Below are positions 1 to 15,659 of a stretch of 64,000 nucleotides of DNA, piece after piece. This stretch comes from Urechis unicinctus (Eukaryota; Annelida; Polychaeta; Xenopneusta; Urechidae): contig CM067351.1 of NCBI GenBank assembly GCA_034190875.2, forward strand, positions 8,756,953 through 8,820,952, read 5' to 3'. The position numbers were made by a program, and so were the translations under genes. Under the pieces are notes generated by a model. That model worked only from the letters and a program-made list of their open reading frames with translations. It searched no databases and had not been told where the DNA came from. How positions within the stretch are numbered: the first letter of the stretch is position 1; the number at the start of each line of letters is the position of its first letter.

Positions 1-2161
1 ATGCTCGGTGATTCCGCTATAGTGCACAGTGAAAACTACGGCGTGTTTTCCGAGCGTTTGTGTAGTGATATGCCTCCAAGAACTATTTACAAAAAGTAGG
101 TTACTTGCTACTTAACTATGGCCGTTTGGTTTGCCCAGAGGTGACGATAAATGGTGAGAAGATAGACCATTGTGAACATTACAATATCCAGGATAGCGAC
201 AATTACCGTTGATGGTGTTCCCTGGCGCTGGTACAAACTCGGTAATATAGCATTGCACTCGTAACACGCGGCTGATGTTGCTGTGAAATGGCGATAACGA
301 CTCAATGCTCTGATATAAACCACGTCTATATCAAAAGCATTATTGAACCACAATGGCTGCTATCAAGCCTAGAAGATTATATCAGGATGGCTAGTATCTC
401 CGTTAGTCTGCCTCTTTGCCGACAACAATACGTTTATATCACTGTTTCCAAAAACACAATGTTCTGCTGCGAGGCTCTTATATCTTGGGCGTCATCTTCA
501 ATAGTAGGTATACTGGGAAATTATTGCGTCGTGGTAGATTCCGTAAACTTGGCACAGGATGATGATTAAGATGATTCTGGATCGATTCTCGTCTATCATG
601 GTTAGTCAGTAGGATCAAGAGGTTTAGGCGACTTCACTGAAGCTCATTGCGTATGAATTCTGCATAAAATATGATGGGCAGGAGCCATTGCAACCAGTTA
701 AACTTATAGTACATTGTATTCAAACGATGCATGAGTGAGCTGATCAAACAAACGTGAGGCAATTCTACTAGGACTTCTAGTGAGTCAAACGGATGCATGT
801 TGGCTGATCGTCACTCGCAAGTGTGAATCATCCTTACGGTTACATATTGCATCAGTATAGAATCGGGATTCATGGCACTAGCAGTGAACGTGGATGCTGC
901 CACATGCCGGCACATGAGGCGTCACGCAATGGGGCACAATCAGGTGAGATGTGACTTCCACGTTGGCGATCTTTAGTGCGTTTTCGCGGAAAGGTGGAGA
1001 TTTTTGTTAGTCCTTCAACATAAGCTTCTGTTATTCAGATGCTCACAACCGCATTACTGGCATCATGATTTTGAAGATACACAAACTGTTGTTATAAACT
1101 ATGTCAATATTGCACATATTTGATGTGGTTTTTCGTCACTTTCATCAACGAGGAGATATCTCTTGATGGTGATGAGTTAGTACCACCTAATGCTGATTCT
1201 ACGAAATATAATAGCGTTAGGTTGAGCTATTACCTACTCAGGGAATTAATCATCTTACCACTGCTTTGGTAAAGTAAACTCGACTAGGTATGGTCATATA
1301 TTGGTTTTTATTAGCATGTGTGTCATGGGTGATGTAAGCACTAGCACTGTTAGAGTCAAGCGATCTAGAAGATGAGATACGCATGACTGAATGAACCCGT
1401 TATTTCGGACCATAGCGCGACATGGCATTATTCAGTCATTTAGCCAAGCGAATGGATTCCTTGGGCCTTGTATTGTAAGCTGTGCAACACTATGGAGAAG
1501 ACTTAACTGCAAAGTTCACTAGTGTGGTACGAATCATTCATCCATTAGCACTGAGTCTTTTGTCCAGCGGGATTCGACCAGACCTTCCTCGCATTACAAT
1601 AAGGCGTCATATGGATTTGTATACCGAATGATCTTTATTCACAGACAGAGCCTTCCATTATATCAATGAATCTCTAAACAGTTTTCCGGGTCAATAGCAT
1701 GTATTTCACTCTTAGTACTTACCATTAATCGAATCGAATCTAATACCCCATTAGAACAACCTTATAATGAACAATAGATCTTTATCCTACCAACTTGATA
1801 GGCAACGGGTCCACGTGACTAGGGTGATCACGCGTTTTCGTTGTATTTGAAAGCAACCAAAAAAATCAGATTTTTGAATAAATTGACCACCAAAAATATG
1901 CTATTGTACGTTTGAATAATATTTGGCGTGTGGCAAACGTATATGTCACCGTGGCTGCAATGTATATGTCACATTTCTAGCGCTACCGCTATCTTGCGTG
2001 GACGATCACAGTGCTCTGCGTTTTATTGAGCGTCATTATCTCCATGTTTTGTATTTGGATAATTGAAGAATGTGTTCTGCAAGCCATCGTAAATTAGTAT
2101 AAATTCTTGTTTCTTTTGATGTTATACAAGCAAAGGTGCATTTTTGGCGCAATGCATCTAA
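1..2161. other. No recognised gene
   Basis: I see no open frame with recognisable protein motifs and no structured RNA gene here. The longest frames are under 100 codons, start and stop without conserved features, and look like chance frames in AT-rich DNA. The sequence is not obviously part of the A/B duplication that fills most of the window. Confidence 0.6.
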
Positions 2162-4477
<2,316 letters not shown>

Positions 4478-4800
4478 ATTTATGATGATGATGATGTAAT
4501 TCATTTTGGGAGCGCAAAATTATATGCATTTCTATGCGCTTGAGAGTTCATGCACGTTCCTGTTGGAATAGGTGTGTTTTTAGACTTTTTCTTGAAAGCC
4601 TCGATGGATTGCGCATGGCGGAGGCTGTCATTAAGATTGTTCCACAGCCGCGGCGCAGCTGTCCTGATAGATCTGTTATAACCTTGTTCAATGGAATAGA
4701 TTGTTCGCATTTCTGCAGGTTTTGTTGCATGCAGAGATAAACACTCCTACTGTACGAATGAGAATGTTAACTTCTCCGGCACGCAGTGGCTGCTGCCATA
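4478..4800 (-). pseudogene. 3' end of a non-LTR retrotransposon (L2/CR1/Rex-like)
   Basis: Read on the minus strand, this stretch encodes the C-terminal signature seen downstream of the reverse transcriptase in many CR1/L2/Rex-type elements: an Arg-Thr-Ala-Ala-Pro-Arg-Leu-Trp-Asn-Asn core, then Leu-Arg-x-Ala-x-Ser-Ile-Glu-Ala-Phe-Lys-Lys and, after a one-base frameshift, Leu-Lys-Thr-His-Leu-Phe. An in-frame stop lies upstream near 4755. Downstream on the same strand a short 3' untranslated stretch ends in a small ATC-type microsatellite (4479-4496), as is common at the 3' ends of such elements. Only the last 100 or so codons survive; the reverse transcriptase domain is absent, so this is a 5'-truncated dead copy. 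The clade is inferred from the motif pattern only. Confidence 0.7.
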
Positions 4801-5980
4801 AAGTAAGTACTTGTTTACATATGTTTAACTACATTGATATCCAGTAATTTGTCCCAACGAGCTAAATAGTTATTATAGAAGTACTCACAAATGATAAGCG
4901 TGTGCCCAAAATCATTAGTGCACCGTTTATTAAATCATTCAAACAATATGTTTCACAAACCCATTGAACAGTTTAATGCTTTTGTATCCTTAATCATCAA
5001 CGATGGCAGGCGATACGTGATCAACCGTTTCCTGCATATATATTCTGGCCGTTATCAATTTACATGCTTAACCATCTTCAGACGGTCTATGCGCCGATAA
5101 TGCCTATGGCGCCATCTTCAATTATCGGTCTGAAGCAATAATTGCATCCTAGTGACGGCAACCAGGCATGGGAAAGATAAGGCTCCATATGAATAGGTGT
5201 TAAGATTATGCGGTAGTTCTGCGGCAACATATGGCGTCACAACCCATATAATGTAATCTAAACTAGCGTTTATTGAACAGCCCAAGGTTGTTGTTATTGG
5301 CAAGAATGTGATATTGATATGATTGCTTGTAAAGGAAGCTCTTGCAGCGCCCGCCCCATGCTGCGTATTGGTCCTATTCATACCCCGTGGCCACTCTACC
5401 GGACAAAAGCGCGCGCGAGTACCCATAGCACCAACTATAGCGGGCCACGAGCGCATTGAGAAGCATTCGAATGTCGCTGTTACAAAAATGGTTATTTCCG
5501 GGTTGGTTTTCCTAAATACTAGCAAATGCCACACTTGTATGAAATAGTGTGGCTATAGTTATGTTTTGCATATGGAATGGGCGGGCCTGAGGCACAGACC
5601 GGTGCGTTTTGCTGATCGAGCCTCAATTAAAATGTATACCAGCAATGTATCAAGCCTAAAGGAAAACAAGTACGAATGTTTGTTTGGGAGTTACAAATGC
5701 GTGATGCACTAGGCTCTGATAAATTACAGTTATTGGAACGATTTCTGCCATGGTCCTATTAATGTTATACACAAACCCATTATAGTGTATTCTAGCCACC
5801 TTTGTATGGGTTGTAACAGAGACTGGTTGATCTCGATTTAGAGGTAAGTCATTTGTCTTTATTGTCACCAATACCAGAGGCCGCAAGAAGGGATGTGATA
5901 ACTTATACGAGGAGTGGAGTAAATAACACAACATAGCCCAGTCTTACATAAGCACTTGCTGACAGTTAGGTTTGCAGCGT
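4801..5980. other. No recognised gene
   Basis: A minus-strand open frame of 138 codons (5118-5534) spans this stretch, but it has low-complexity composition, no recognisable domain and an unsupported start. I treat it as chance. Nothing else can be supported. Confidence 0.5.
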
Positions 5981-6265
<285 letters not shown>

Positions 6266-6289
6266 TTGTTATGATATATACAATCACTT

Positions 6290-6530
6290 CGAATTCCGGA
6301 TCTTATATATATATATATTATATATATTTCTATATATGTACCTACTATATATATATATGTTTGGACAATATATATATATTTTCAAGAACATCTTGCAACT
6401 TTCCATAAAGTTGAAAATATATATTATATATCGCACGCTGAATAGCTTATCTTCGTCAGTGCGGTATTCCATCGGTGGCATATCGAAGGTTATCAGCGCA
6501 TTCTTCATGGTTTTCCAAATCGATTATTAT
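6290..6530. repeat. Left copy of a local duplication, partly replaced by TA repeat
   Basis: This copy shares GTACCTAC, TGTTTGGACAA, TTTTCAAGAACATCTTGCAA and TCGCACGCTG, in that order, with 7065-7450. Between the shared words the right copy has unique sequence, whereas this copy has runs of TA. A weaker match continues to about 6530 (TCAGCGCAT, GGTTTTC, AAATCGATT). Confidence 0.8.
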
Positions 6531-6756
6531 CAATGATATTTAGGTTGCATATGTAGTATGTAACATATGGTTGATCGTTTATCGACTATTGGTGCCTGAC
6601 TATGATGAACCCTCCTTTTTCTATATATATATTCTCTCCACACTAAAATATTTAAAAAAAATTAGCTTTATTTGACTTCTAATTATCATTGGACTATGAT
6701 AACATAAGTTAAAAAATGATTTGTCATGGCCATATCGTTTTTATATAATGATATTA

Positions 6757-6759
<3 letters not shown>

Positions 6760-6828
<69 letters not shown>
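6760..6828. repeat. (TA)n microsatellite
   Basis: Two near-perfect TA tracts separated by a single TACTATA interruption. No gene is associated with it. Confidence 0.95.
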
Positions 6829-6832
<4 letters not shown>

Positions 6833-7064
6833 GGTTGCTACCATTTCGCACCTGTAAAAGGCCGCCCATTTTGCATTTGAGTGATTTTGATGCAGTGTTT
6901 ACTTGTAATAGTAAATCTTTTAAAAAACAAATACTATGTGCCCCCCTATATATCTTTTCGATAAGGTTTACCACTGGAAATATCGCCAATTATTTTGAAG
7001 TTGTATATTATTTATATTTCCACCTTGCAACCAATTTTTGTTGCTTTATTAAAAACACTTTTTT

Positions 7065-7450
7065 CCCTATTTATTTCGAATATGTTTGTACCTACTATAG
7101 ACAACTTGCCAAATCAATGTTTGGACAACAATGTGAACAATTTTCAAGAACATCTTGCAACTTTCCACAAAAGTTACAAAAAATATATATCCATTTCATC
7201 GCACGCTGCCACAATTTGTCGAATTGTGTCATAAATAGATGGTACGAAGTGAGTCGATTCGAATAGCAACACAAATATAATTAGACGGTATATTGGTTTT
7301 CACATTGTTTGCTTCATCGATTGAATCCATCGTGATCAATTATGAGGTTCGTATACGCATTCGAAGCCGGTTACTTTTGTCAGCGCATCAATGATTCGTT
7401 CACTGGTTTTCGCAAACACTGTGAAATCGATTCGCATTAGCTGCATCTCT
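7065..7450. repeat. Right copy of the local duplication (unique-sequence version)
   Basis: Shares an ordered set of words with 6290-6530 (see that entry) but keeps unique sequence where the other copy has TA. The start-to-start distance is about 750 bases. It seems non-coding. Confidence 0.8.
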
Positions 7451-8189
7451 ACATGGTACTAGCGGTGGCGAAGTCTTCATTATGCGCCATTTGATTTTGG
7501 AAGCTTTGCCTCGAGATCATCCTTTGAGGTTCGCTAGCACAAGAGACCAAATGGTTTGACTACGCGCACAAAGTACTAGGTTTCTTGTGTTCACTTTTCG
7601 GTTGTCATTATTTCAATATAGCTGAAGTGTCACATTACGTGAATCGCCGAACGATTCTGCTTCGGCCCTCATTAATGCCAGCGACTAAAAGAAAGATCCC
7701 ACTAAATGCCATTTATCTTCTCACAACAGCAACCGTTTTTTTATAACCAAAATAACTCATATATATTCTCGCCCCCACCATCGCAACAGACTCACGTCTC
7801 ACTGTTGATCCCGATACGCTCTGTGTGTTCGTCCTGGTGATATTTAAATATATGCTATACATTTGCTATTATTTGACGGCTAAAAAACAAATAAATATCC
7901 AATACTTCGTGAGATTCAGGTTATCACTATTCTGTAACCAAGCCAGTCTGTAGTATTTTTGAATATCTTGGTGGATAGACCGGAGTGGGGTCAAAATATA
8001 ATCAACGTCCTATGCCATCCACTCCCTTACGATGAATAACTTATGCCGCTCTTGAATGACTGAATATGCGTTGGTTCTTAATTAGGGTCGTATGACGAAC
8101 TATATAAACAATCGTTTCTGTAATCCACACACTGACTTTGGCTCATATAGTGGCTTGCACTCCTGCGAAACTGACATTTGTTTAGTCAC
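7451..8189. other. No recognised gene
   Basis: Plain AT-rich DNA leading up to the left edge of segment A. No motif, repeat or coding frame supported. Confidence 0.5.
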
Positions 8190-8480
8190 CCACACCTCAT
8201 ATCATTCGAATACAGCTTGAGATGTTAGCGTCATGTATTCCATTATATCATTTCTACTGATTGTATGTCATTACACTGGTAAGCCGGGGATACTCAGTCC
8301 CTACCAAAAACCTCTATCATCCAAATATGGATCTCTTTGCCATCACTCTGGACGTTAGCGTTTTCGACAAAAGTGATGATATTAATACCCAATTATTTGT
8401 GAAAAAATATTTCGCTTACAAACGCAATAGATCATATGAGATATAACAAAATAATTATTGGAACTTGCATCTGAGTTAAG

Positions 8481-9070
8481 TCTTCGCCGTTTATTTGGCA
8501 GTATAATGGCTGCACAATGAATATAATAAGCTGGTAGAATATGCTGTCACCAACGATCTTATTAGCCAAACACGCTTCTTTGATTTGCGGATAGCAGCCG
8601 ACAACTCCATGGTATGAAATTGCCTAATGTTTTATGTTTAAGCGTTACCAATAATATTTTTCGTGGTGTAGTATATCAGTCGAGCAGAATGCATAGATTT
8701 ATATTGCAGCTGCACCTTCAGTAGTTAACAAACAGTGATTTTACAGTGACCTGATTTAAATCGCTGACAGGCGAGTTATGCCCATTGCATGTATCTAATA
8801 CTTAACGGCTACGTTATCCACCTAAAGTCTTCTGCTATTTATTTGGCAGTTTAATGGTTGTACAATGAATACAATAAGCTGGTAGAGTGTGCTGGAACCT
8901 TAGATTATATCAGCCCCGTAAGCTTGTTTGATATGCGGAAAGCAGCCGACAACTCCATGGTATCAGATTACCCATATCATTTTTCGTGGTAAAGTATACC
9001 AGTCGATACAAACATGGCCGTGCTGTGCGTATATATTTATATTGCAGTTGTACATTTCAGTCGTAAACAA
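8481..9070 (+). repeat. Two-copy tandem duplication, period about 345 bases
   Basis: Words such as TTTATTTGGCAGT, ACAATAAGCTGGTAGA, GCAGCCGACAACTCCATGG and TTTTCGTGGT occur in the same order in 8481-8760 and again in 8826-9070. Segment B has a single copy (about 41450-41720), so the doubling is private to segment A or was lost in B. Confidence 0.85.
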
Positions 9071-9649
9071 ACAGGAATTTTACACTAACCAATGGAAAAC
9101 ATAATGCTACCAACACGAAAACTACAAAGCTTCAAAAATCCGAGTCATTATCATTTAAGCGCCCAAACGAAAAATCAAAAGGGCATTCGACTCAGGAAGA
9201 CATGTTTTATTTCTATTTGTGTATTATAGCCAGTTGGCCAAGCTGTGTGTTTTTGTAGAATATTTATATCCTAGTTATGCATCAGTAAAGATTCCCTTTA
9301 GCCTAACCACAGCCTCATCATTTCCTTACGAACGTACACGAGTGTGTGATGGCCAGACTAGCTACTATCAACAATTTATCGGAATAGGAATTAACCAGCC
9401 TTTCTCGAATTAATTCTGAATAGGCTTGGTCAAATGCTCATTATTAGATGATACAACGTCATATGCTATTGCCATTGGTGGCCATATATTCGTTCATATT
9501 GGTAATAACATATAATGAGCTAATGCATGTAATGGACGAACACTGATAAACGCAAGGTATATACATTTCAATTTAGTCCGTTGGTGAATTTAGTCAAGGT
9601 TGTGATGTGATTACTAAAGGTATGTGTAGCTTGATGAACGGTGTCTCGT

Positions 9650-9850
9650 TGGAGTTTAACTGGGGTGACAAATGGGCGTCTGGCTGACATTTGATTTAGT
9701 TAACAAACTTTAAAATTGGAAACTCAGAATATAATGACATGTCATTCATCTTTGCCAACATATTTATTCAGATTTAGCCAACCTTGAAATCCAACAAGTC
9801 AGTGTTGCCCGAGGCTCTGGAATCATTCCCTTGCACTGTCTTGATGACGA
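9650..9850 (+). repeat. Dispersed unit Y, copy 1
   Basis: Contains TGACAAATGGGCGTCTGG, then TTTAGTTAACAAAC and GTCATTCATCTTTGCC, then a phrase on the theme GATTTAGCCAACCTTGAA. The same ordered words recur in more diverged form at 15660, 26450 and 46460. The copy at 46460 is its direct A/B partner; the other two are older relatives. Confidence 0.75.
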
Positions 9851-10636
9851 CTCAAATTTACGATGAGGAGCAGATGTAAATGGCGGTTAGAAAGAAAGCG
9901 TTACATAAAGATGTTTACGCATTCAGGGGCTACATTTTGACCAAGCATCTGAAAACGCGTCAATATCTACCAGACTTTGGAAATGGTAACACGGCATTTG
10001 GCCAGCATGTTTATAACCTATTGAAAATTCAAAATAAATTTCTATGGTCTCGTAGTGATGTTGCAAATAGTCAATTATACACTTCCGCTGTTAACCAACA
10101 ATTCAAGTTGCATGTTATTGGGCGTCGTCTTCTAGTAGTAATGCTATACATGGCATATTAACCAGTGAATAGTTCGGAGAATGTAGTTATACACTCGATT
10201 GTTGCAAGCTTATTAACGGCCGTCGTATAGGCTGAGTGACCGATGCATGACTATTGTCCATTTATGGCAACCAGGATTATAAAGAGGTGTTTATACTGCA
10301 ATATTCATTATCCATGGCTCAAACAGAATAACCACAATCATTTTCATATCATCCTGGCATGAAGCTGAGGACGCTTTACAAGTCATGCAACTTCACCCTA
10401 AACACACTTACTAATTAATCTAACCATAGACTTTTGTATCAATAACTCATAGACCTCTATTGCTGTAATGTAGCTTAATATTTTAGCTCTCAGCCAATTT
10501 CTAGTACATATGTATGGGTGTAAATATTTTTATCTTCGTTTATCTGAAGTGTGTCAATTGTTGTCCAACATACAATTAACACTGTTTCAGATTAAATTCG
10601 TCACTAAAGCTTGCTTGTATCAATGACGCATTCCTG

Positions 10637-10704
10637 AATGAATAAGTGTTCGGGAATAATGTTCTTGTGCAATGAATAAGTGTTCGGGAATAATGTTCTT
10701 GTAG
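10637..10704 (+). repeat. Perfect 34-base tandem duplication
   Basis: The phrase AATGAATAAGTGTTCGGGAA plus the following 14 bases is present twice back to back. Segment B has one copy near 47278, so this is a recent event private to A. Confidence 0.9.
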
Positions 10705-11499
10705 CAGATGGTTTTTATCGCAAACGGCTATTGCATTGCAATAAGGAGTTTGTCTTCTCGCAAAAAGGTGTTGGTTTGAGAGTGCTCTTTATTACACGAA
10801 GGATCAAGTGATCGTGCATATCATTCTTAAACCTACGGAACCTGATATTACCGTCAACCAATTGGCTCCGTTTTCTTCCTGTAGACCAGGGATACAAATG
10901 CTTGTATTCATCAACAAATGTATTAGCCAGAAAGGGGGCGTAAGAGGGGTAGGAATTTTATGATTGTTACCATTGATAGTCTAGCCAGAGCTTAGGTGCT
11001 GTTATACTCCTGTAAATTATGAATTATAGGGGATGGAAATATACGACAAGGAATGCTGCGCGGCGCCATGTACCATTTTCCTTGACGATCGGCTATACAG
11101 TTCAAAGTTTTCTCATGTCGAATGTAATAGTTAATCCAGAGAACTTTGATAACACAAAGTAGCCTCTCTGCAAGGGGATAAGAAAGTACACCCCTACTAT
11201 CGTGGATCATTCAAAACAATTGGTATCGGATAAATATCCGGAGACAGATATGCTGTACAGCTGTTAACAATAGAGGCAATATATGTATAATGTAAGCGCT
11301 CAATCAGAGTAGAAAACTGAACCTATGATGTAGGGTGTGGAAATGCTAATCACTAAATATGGAAGCTGTAAAGGTATGGTAATATATGGTGCCGCTTAGA
11401 ATGGTTTGGCATGACCTTGATGACAAGGTCGCGAAGCTTAGACATCACCATACTTACTGCGTCTTCTTGTTTCAAATCGATTAAAATGTACGAAAAAGA

Positions 11500-12838
11500 T
11501 GCCTAAAAATAAATTCATGGTTGATAGAATTATCCGTCGAAGCGATTAAGATCCCAATATATGTCCATTACAGCGCAAATGGTGCAGAGATTAGCGAGCA
11601 TAATGCTCCTCTACGATCAGCGAGATAATAAATTCGACAACCTCCCAACCTCTATGAGTTTATATGTTTTATTTTTTTTCAACGCCATTTATTAAATGTA
11701 TTCTAGGTGTGGCTGGCAATCATGGGGCTCGTGTTTAATATATTTTGACAAGTATATTAGGACGCAATGGCTGAAATGAGCTCACTATTACTTTTTATCG
11801 CCCCACGGCCCTTTCCGCTGCCCGCCGTCTATTTAATTTCTTAACGGATCCCTTTATATAAGCCATCCCCCATATCTTAATATATTATCTGATCACAAAA
11901 CTTAGCGTACCCTTGCCTGTATCCCTATAAGCTCAGCGTTTCATAGGAGCTATTAGTACTATCGGCAATAACATTCTGGAAGAATCACGTGACGTTACTA
12001 AGATTATCTGTGCTATTTTCCGAAAATATATTTTCAGCTAACTGCAGTCTCCGTCGAATTGATTGCGGCTTCAACCTGTGGTAAGGATATATCCTAACTA
12101 TCATTGGTATAATTATATGAGGTTTTGGGTGCAATTTTAAGCAAACCTCTAAAGATAATTACTTGACGGATGAAAGCGATCAGGGCGCTAATTGAACGAG
12201 TCATGTTGTACCTGCTCACAGGTTCCTTCCCTTCACATAGCCCCACGCCAGCTCGGCCGCCCATGACGGGATTTCTGACATGGGCTTAGCTGTTTTGTAA
12301 TATAGAAACTAACCCATAAAATAACAAGATAAATGGTTGAATAATGGCCGTTACGAGTTCCAACGAAATAAAAGGCCCATGATTAATTACGACCATCCGC
12401 GTCTGCGTATGATGTGCGTTTTTTCACTCCTCCTAAGGTAATTCTTCACTGACTATGTCAAATACCTGTCTAGCTATTCGATAAACTAACTGCATGATAA
12501 ATCACTCGAGCCACCTTCCTACGTGTGTGGTGGTTCACGGGTGGCCTACGATGTCGCGTGAATGGACAGGTAGATAATAGCATCGTTTGACCACATGAAA
12601 TACCACGATCGACATACGCTGGCATGAGCATTTTCAATTTGTGTAGTTATTGGGGGAACATTTCAGCTTGCCACGAGTGATATTAGCTACGGCTGAAAAG
12701 ACGCCGATCATTTGTGGTACTGGTAGCCTAATTGTATTCGACCAGACATTCGGTCTGAGGAGAAGTTAGGTATACAATAATGCGGATATCGTCGACCAGT
12801 ATTTAGCAAAAGCCTACCCACGAATCGAGCTCATTTAA
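11500..12838. other. Segment-A-private DNA with one Z-unit copy; no gene
   Basis: Most of this stretch has no counterpart in segment B (compare about 48150-48628). At 11990-12235 it carries a unit (Z) also seen at 33440-33600, 62530-62640 and 63260-63470, marked by TGCGGCYTCAACCTG-type words; the 12.0 and 63.3 kb copies further share GGGTGCAATT and AAGATAATTACTTGA. No coding frame supported. Confidence 0.6.
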
Positions 12839-12844
12839 ATGGAT

Positions 12845-12864
12845 GGGGGGGGGGGGGGGGGGGG
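12845..12864 (+). repeat. Run of 20 G
   Basis: Uninterrupted guanine run at the left end of a block shared with segment B, which has 16 G at the same relative place. About 300 bases to the right a C-rich tract (13151-13175) lies in both copies. Confidence 0.97.
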
Positions 12865-13439
12865 TGGCCTTTGCCAGCTGCCAGATATATGTTCTGTTTA
12901 TTGCCGATTTTCTGTCAGATTCAAGACGACAAAGATTATCGTCGACATGGACTCAATATCAAAGCGACTTAACTTTCACAAAACATTGGTGAATGGCGAA
13001 TACCGACCAGGTGAACGGAAGCCATGTATAGTATGATTAAACAGCAGTTGTTATTACGACATCCTGTTGATATATCGTGACGCGCGTGAATGGCAGTACA
13101 ATCGTACCCTATAGCGTTGAATGAGGGCGTCGTCAAAGTACAATCTTCGACACCCCCCCACCCCCCCCACCCCATCCCAAGATCCGGGGCATGGTCTAAA
13201 AGAGCTAATGGCTGGGATAAGGGACTCACACTCACATAGTTCCATAGAGTTGCGACTCCCTACTGCTACATCAATACGTTATTATCACAAAGCTTATCGG
13301 ATAAAAGGGCGGTTAGAAGCGGCGAAGCACTTTTCTTCAGTTTGTTTTCGAAATATGTATCAGTTTATGTCACCCTGTAAATCGCAGCGTGGTGGAAATT
13401 CCATTCATTAAGTAAGGACTTCTTTCACGTAACGGTTAA

Positions 13440-13560
13440 CGTATTACGATGATGACCGAAATTATGATAATGGCTAGGATGCTGACGATGATGGTGATGG
13501 GGAGGATGATGCTGACGATGATGGTGATGGTGATGGTGATGGGGAGGATGATGATGATCA
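13440..13560 (+). repeat. Imperfect (GATGGT/GATGAT)n tract
   Basis: Trinucleotide-based repeat built from GATGATGGTGATGG-like blocks. Segment B has the partner tract at 49240-49380, where a pure GAT run has expanded. The His-rich minus-strand frame over it is an artefact of the repeat. Confidence 0.9.
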
Positions 13561-13974
13561 TTCATTGGCGTTTGCCGCAGACGGGGATGACGCCTACTGA
13601 TCTTGGCCATCCATTACTCAAATGATCAATGACTTGGTCAAGATCAGTTGCTCCTCGGCTTTCATCATCGCACAGGGCGGCAATCAGATCCCCTGCCGGT
13701 GGATACCACAAACATGAAGGTTCATCAGATATTGATGGCCCTCGGTGGTCGTTCATATATCACCTCCTTTGAAACGTCGTTTATGAAGCTACCTGCTTCC
13801 AGTTTCTTGCCCGTGTTGTCCGTTGCAGTTATATTTGGTGAAAATCTGGTGCATGTTTTGTCCATATAATTCGTTGCTTCGAGCTGGTTGAGTTTGAATG
13901 CTCTTTTCAGAGCTCAATTATTTTCTCAAGTAGCAAAGACCATTGTATAGTATTAACGGAAAGAAAAAAAAAGG

Positions 13975-14200
13975 TGAATCATTTAGGTCACAATAAGCTC
14001 CCATTGCAGTGCAGTGTTAATGCTAAACGGGAAATCACTGTGAGTAATTGCATCCGGAACATCGACACCAGAATTATGGACCCCATAAATATCCTTCACA
14101 AAGAGCAGGATATTGCAGACGCTAATCATTCAATAGAGGCCACCAGCAATAACACATTCATTGAATGTGTGGGGCATGGTTGTGTTTTGTGACAGGTATG
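13975..14200 (+). repeat. Unit shared with 45040-45260
   Basis: Contains CAATAAGCTC, GGGAAATCAC, GAGTAATTGCATCC, ATCGACAC and AAAGAGCAGGATATTGCAGA, found in the same order at 45040-45260 within a block private to segment B. This match is out of register with the main A/B alignment, so it predates or bypasses the large duplication. Confidence 0.75.
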
Positions 14201-15659
14201 GGGTATATTTTAATACATGAAAATATGTAGCGTTGAAGCATTAATAAACTATGTCTTCGACTCCGCCAAACTTTCTGATCCCGACATTGAATGTATGTGG
14301 TTAGGTTGTAAGCCAATGACCGATTAGACAATGTTGCATAACTGTGAAAAAGCATATATTTGACACAGAGCGACAGTTCAACAATTCTTTTTCTAAGCTT
14401 CAGTCAATAATTGCCGTTCCCTTGTTGTCCATAGTTTGGCTGGTCACTCAAAGGGGTTACTTTAATAATGATTTTATCATCATATGATTGTTGGTGCACA
14501 TAATACGTATGAACTAATATATATGATGCACTTTCTTGACATATGGTCGCCGAGGCTTTCGATTCGTACGATCAAATTTCTTACGTCCTTCTTCATCTGG
14601 ATCAATAGCTGAATGCACGAGAAAGCATTGTGACGTTTTTGTTCATGACTCTCGTGTACAATTGGACATATATCACACCTATCTTTGATGAGGTATGTTT
14701 TTATTCCAATAAATACCACCTGTGCTTTTCAAGATGACTATCGAGTTTGTTAGTCGATGCTTAATCTTCAACTCACATCTTGGACGTAAATCAGTGCGTG
14801 TCACTGATGAAGTTTTTAATCGAAACGCCCAGCCACTTTGAAAGCAACGCTTGGTGCGTTGCTGTTATAGATTTACATGAGCATATTCTTTGAGACATTA
14901 TGATTTCATGATACGACATGCACGCGCAAAAAAACCGTAATATCGGCCTATTCGCTGACGGGCACTTCAATCCAGCAAGCTTGTCAAATGTTACAGTTGT
15001 TACACTATCGCAAAAATGACGTGAATCGCTTAGTTATTTCGATACTATCTGCTTACCACAGTCGATGAATACAAGGAACGCGAAATAAGAATTATCCCAC
15101 ACGAATACTAAATAATGTGATGAATGACGACTGCCTGTCTTTTGTTTTGCTATAGCATTTGCGCATTACATATAGGTCAGAAAATAGATATTCATTGACA
15201 GTGCCAAGGAAGCCAGGATGATCCCAAGCTTCATAACCACCATTTAACAATACTTACCCGTCTAGAGTGTGTACCTCTCTTGTTTATAATCACACTAGTA
15301 AAAACAAAACACACTGGATAAATTAACCTCCCATCGCATGAAATCCATTGCTCCATATTATACAGGGTACCTGAATGTGTGCATTGCGATCTTGTTGCAA
15401 AAGCGTTGTTCTCAATGCGCAATAAGGGCCTGATTCCCTTGAAGCTCCGTTGAACGATTGTGATGCGAGCATCCATGCAAAACCAAATGCAATACTCAAG
15501 GAGAGCCTAACAGTGAGTTGTTTGCTCATGTATATTATGCATCACAATTCACCTCGGTGCACCTTGCCCTATTTAAGCATATTATTTTGTTTGGAAGGAC
15601 AACTTCAGTACAGTGATCGCTGCTGGGATATCTAGCTATATGCGCAGTGTCCCGCAAGA

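Noticed and set aside
5118..5534. 138-codon minus-strand frame
   Set aside because: No motif, no partner copy and no splice or start context; a chance frame cannot be excluded.
12839..13036. Short frame after the G-run that is conserved in part with 48629-48820
   Set aside because: Nearly all base differences between the two copies change the amino acid, the start lies at a G-run, and no domain is recognisable. That is the pattern of neutral DNA.
13425..13610. His-rich minus-strand frame
   Set aside because: Direct product of the GATGGT repeat read on the other strand.
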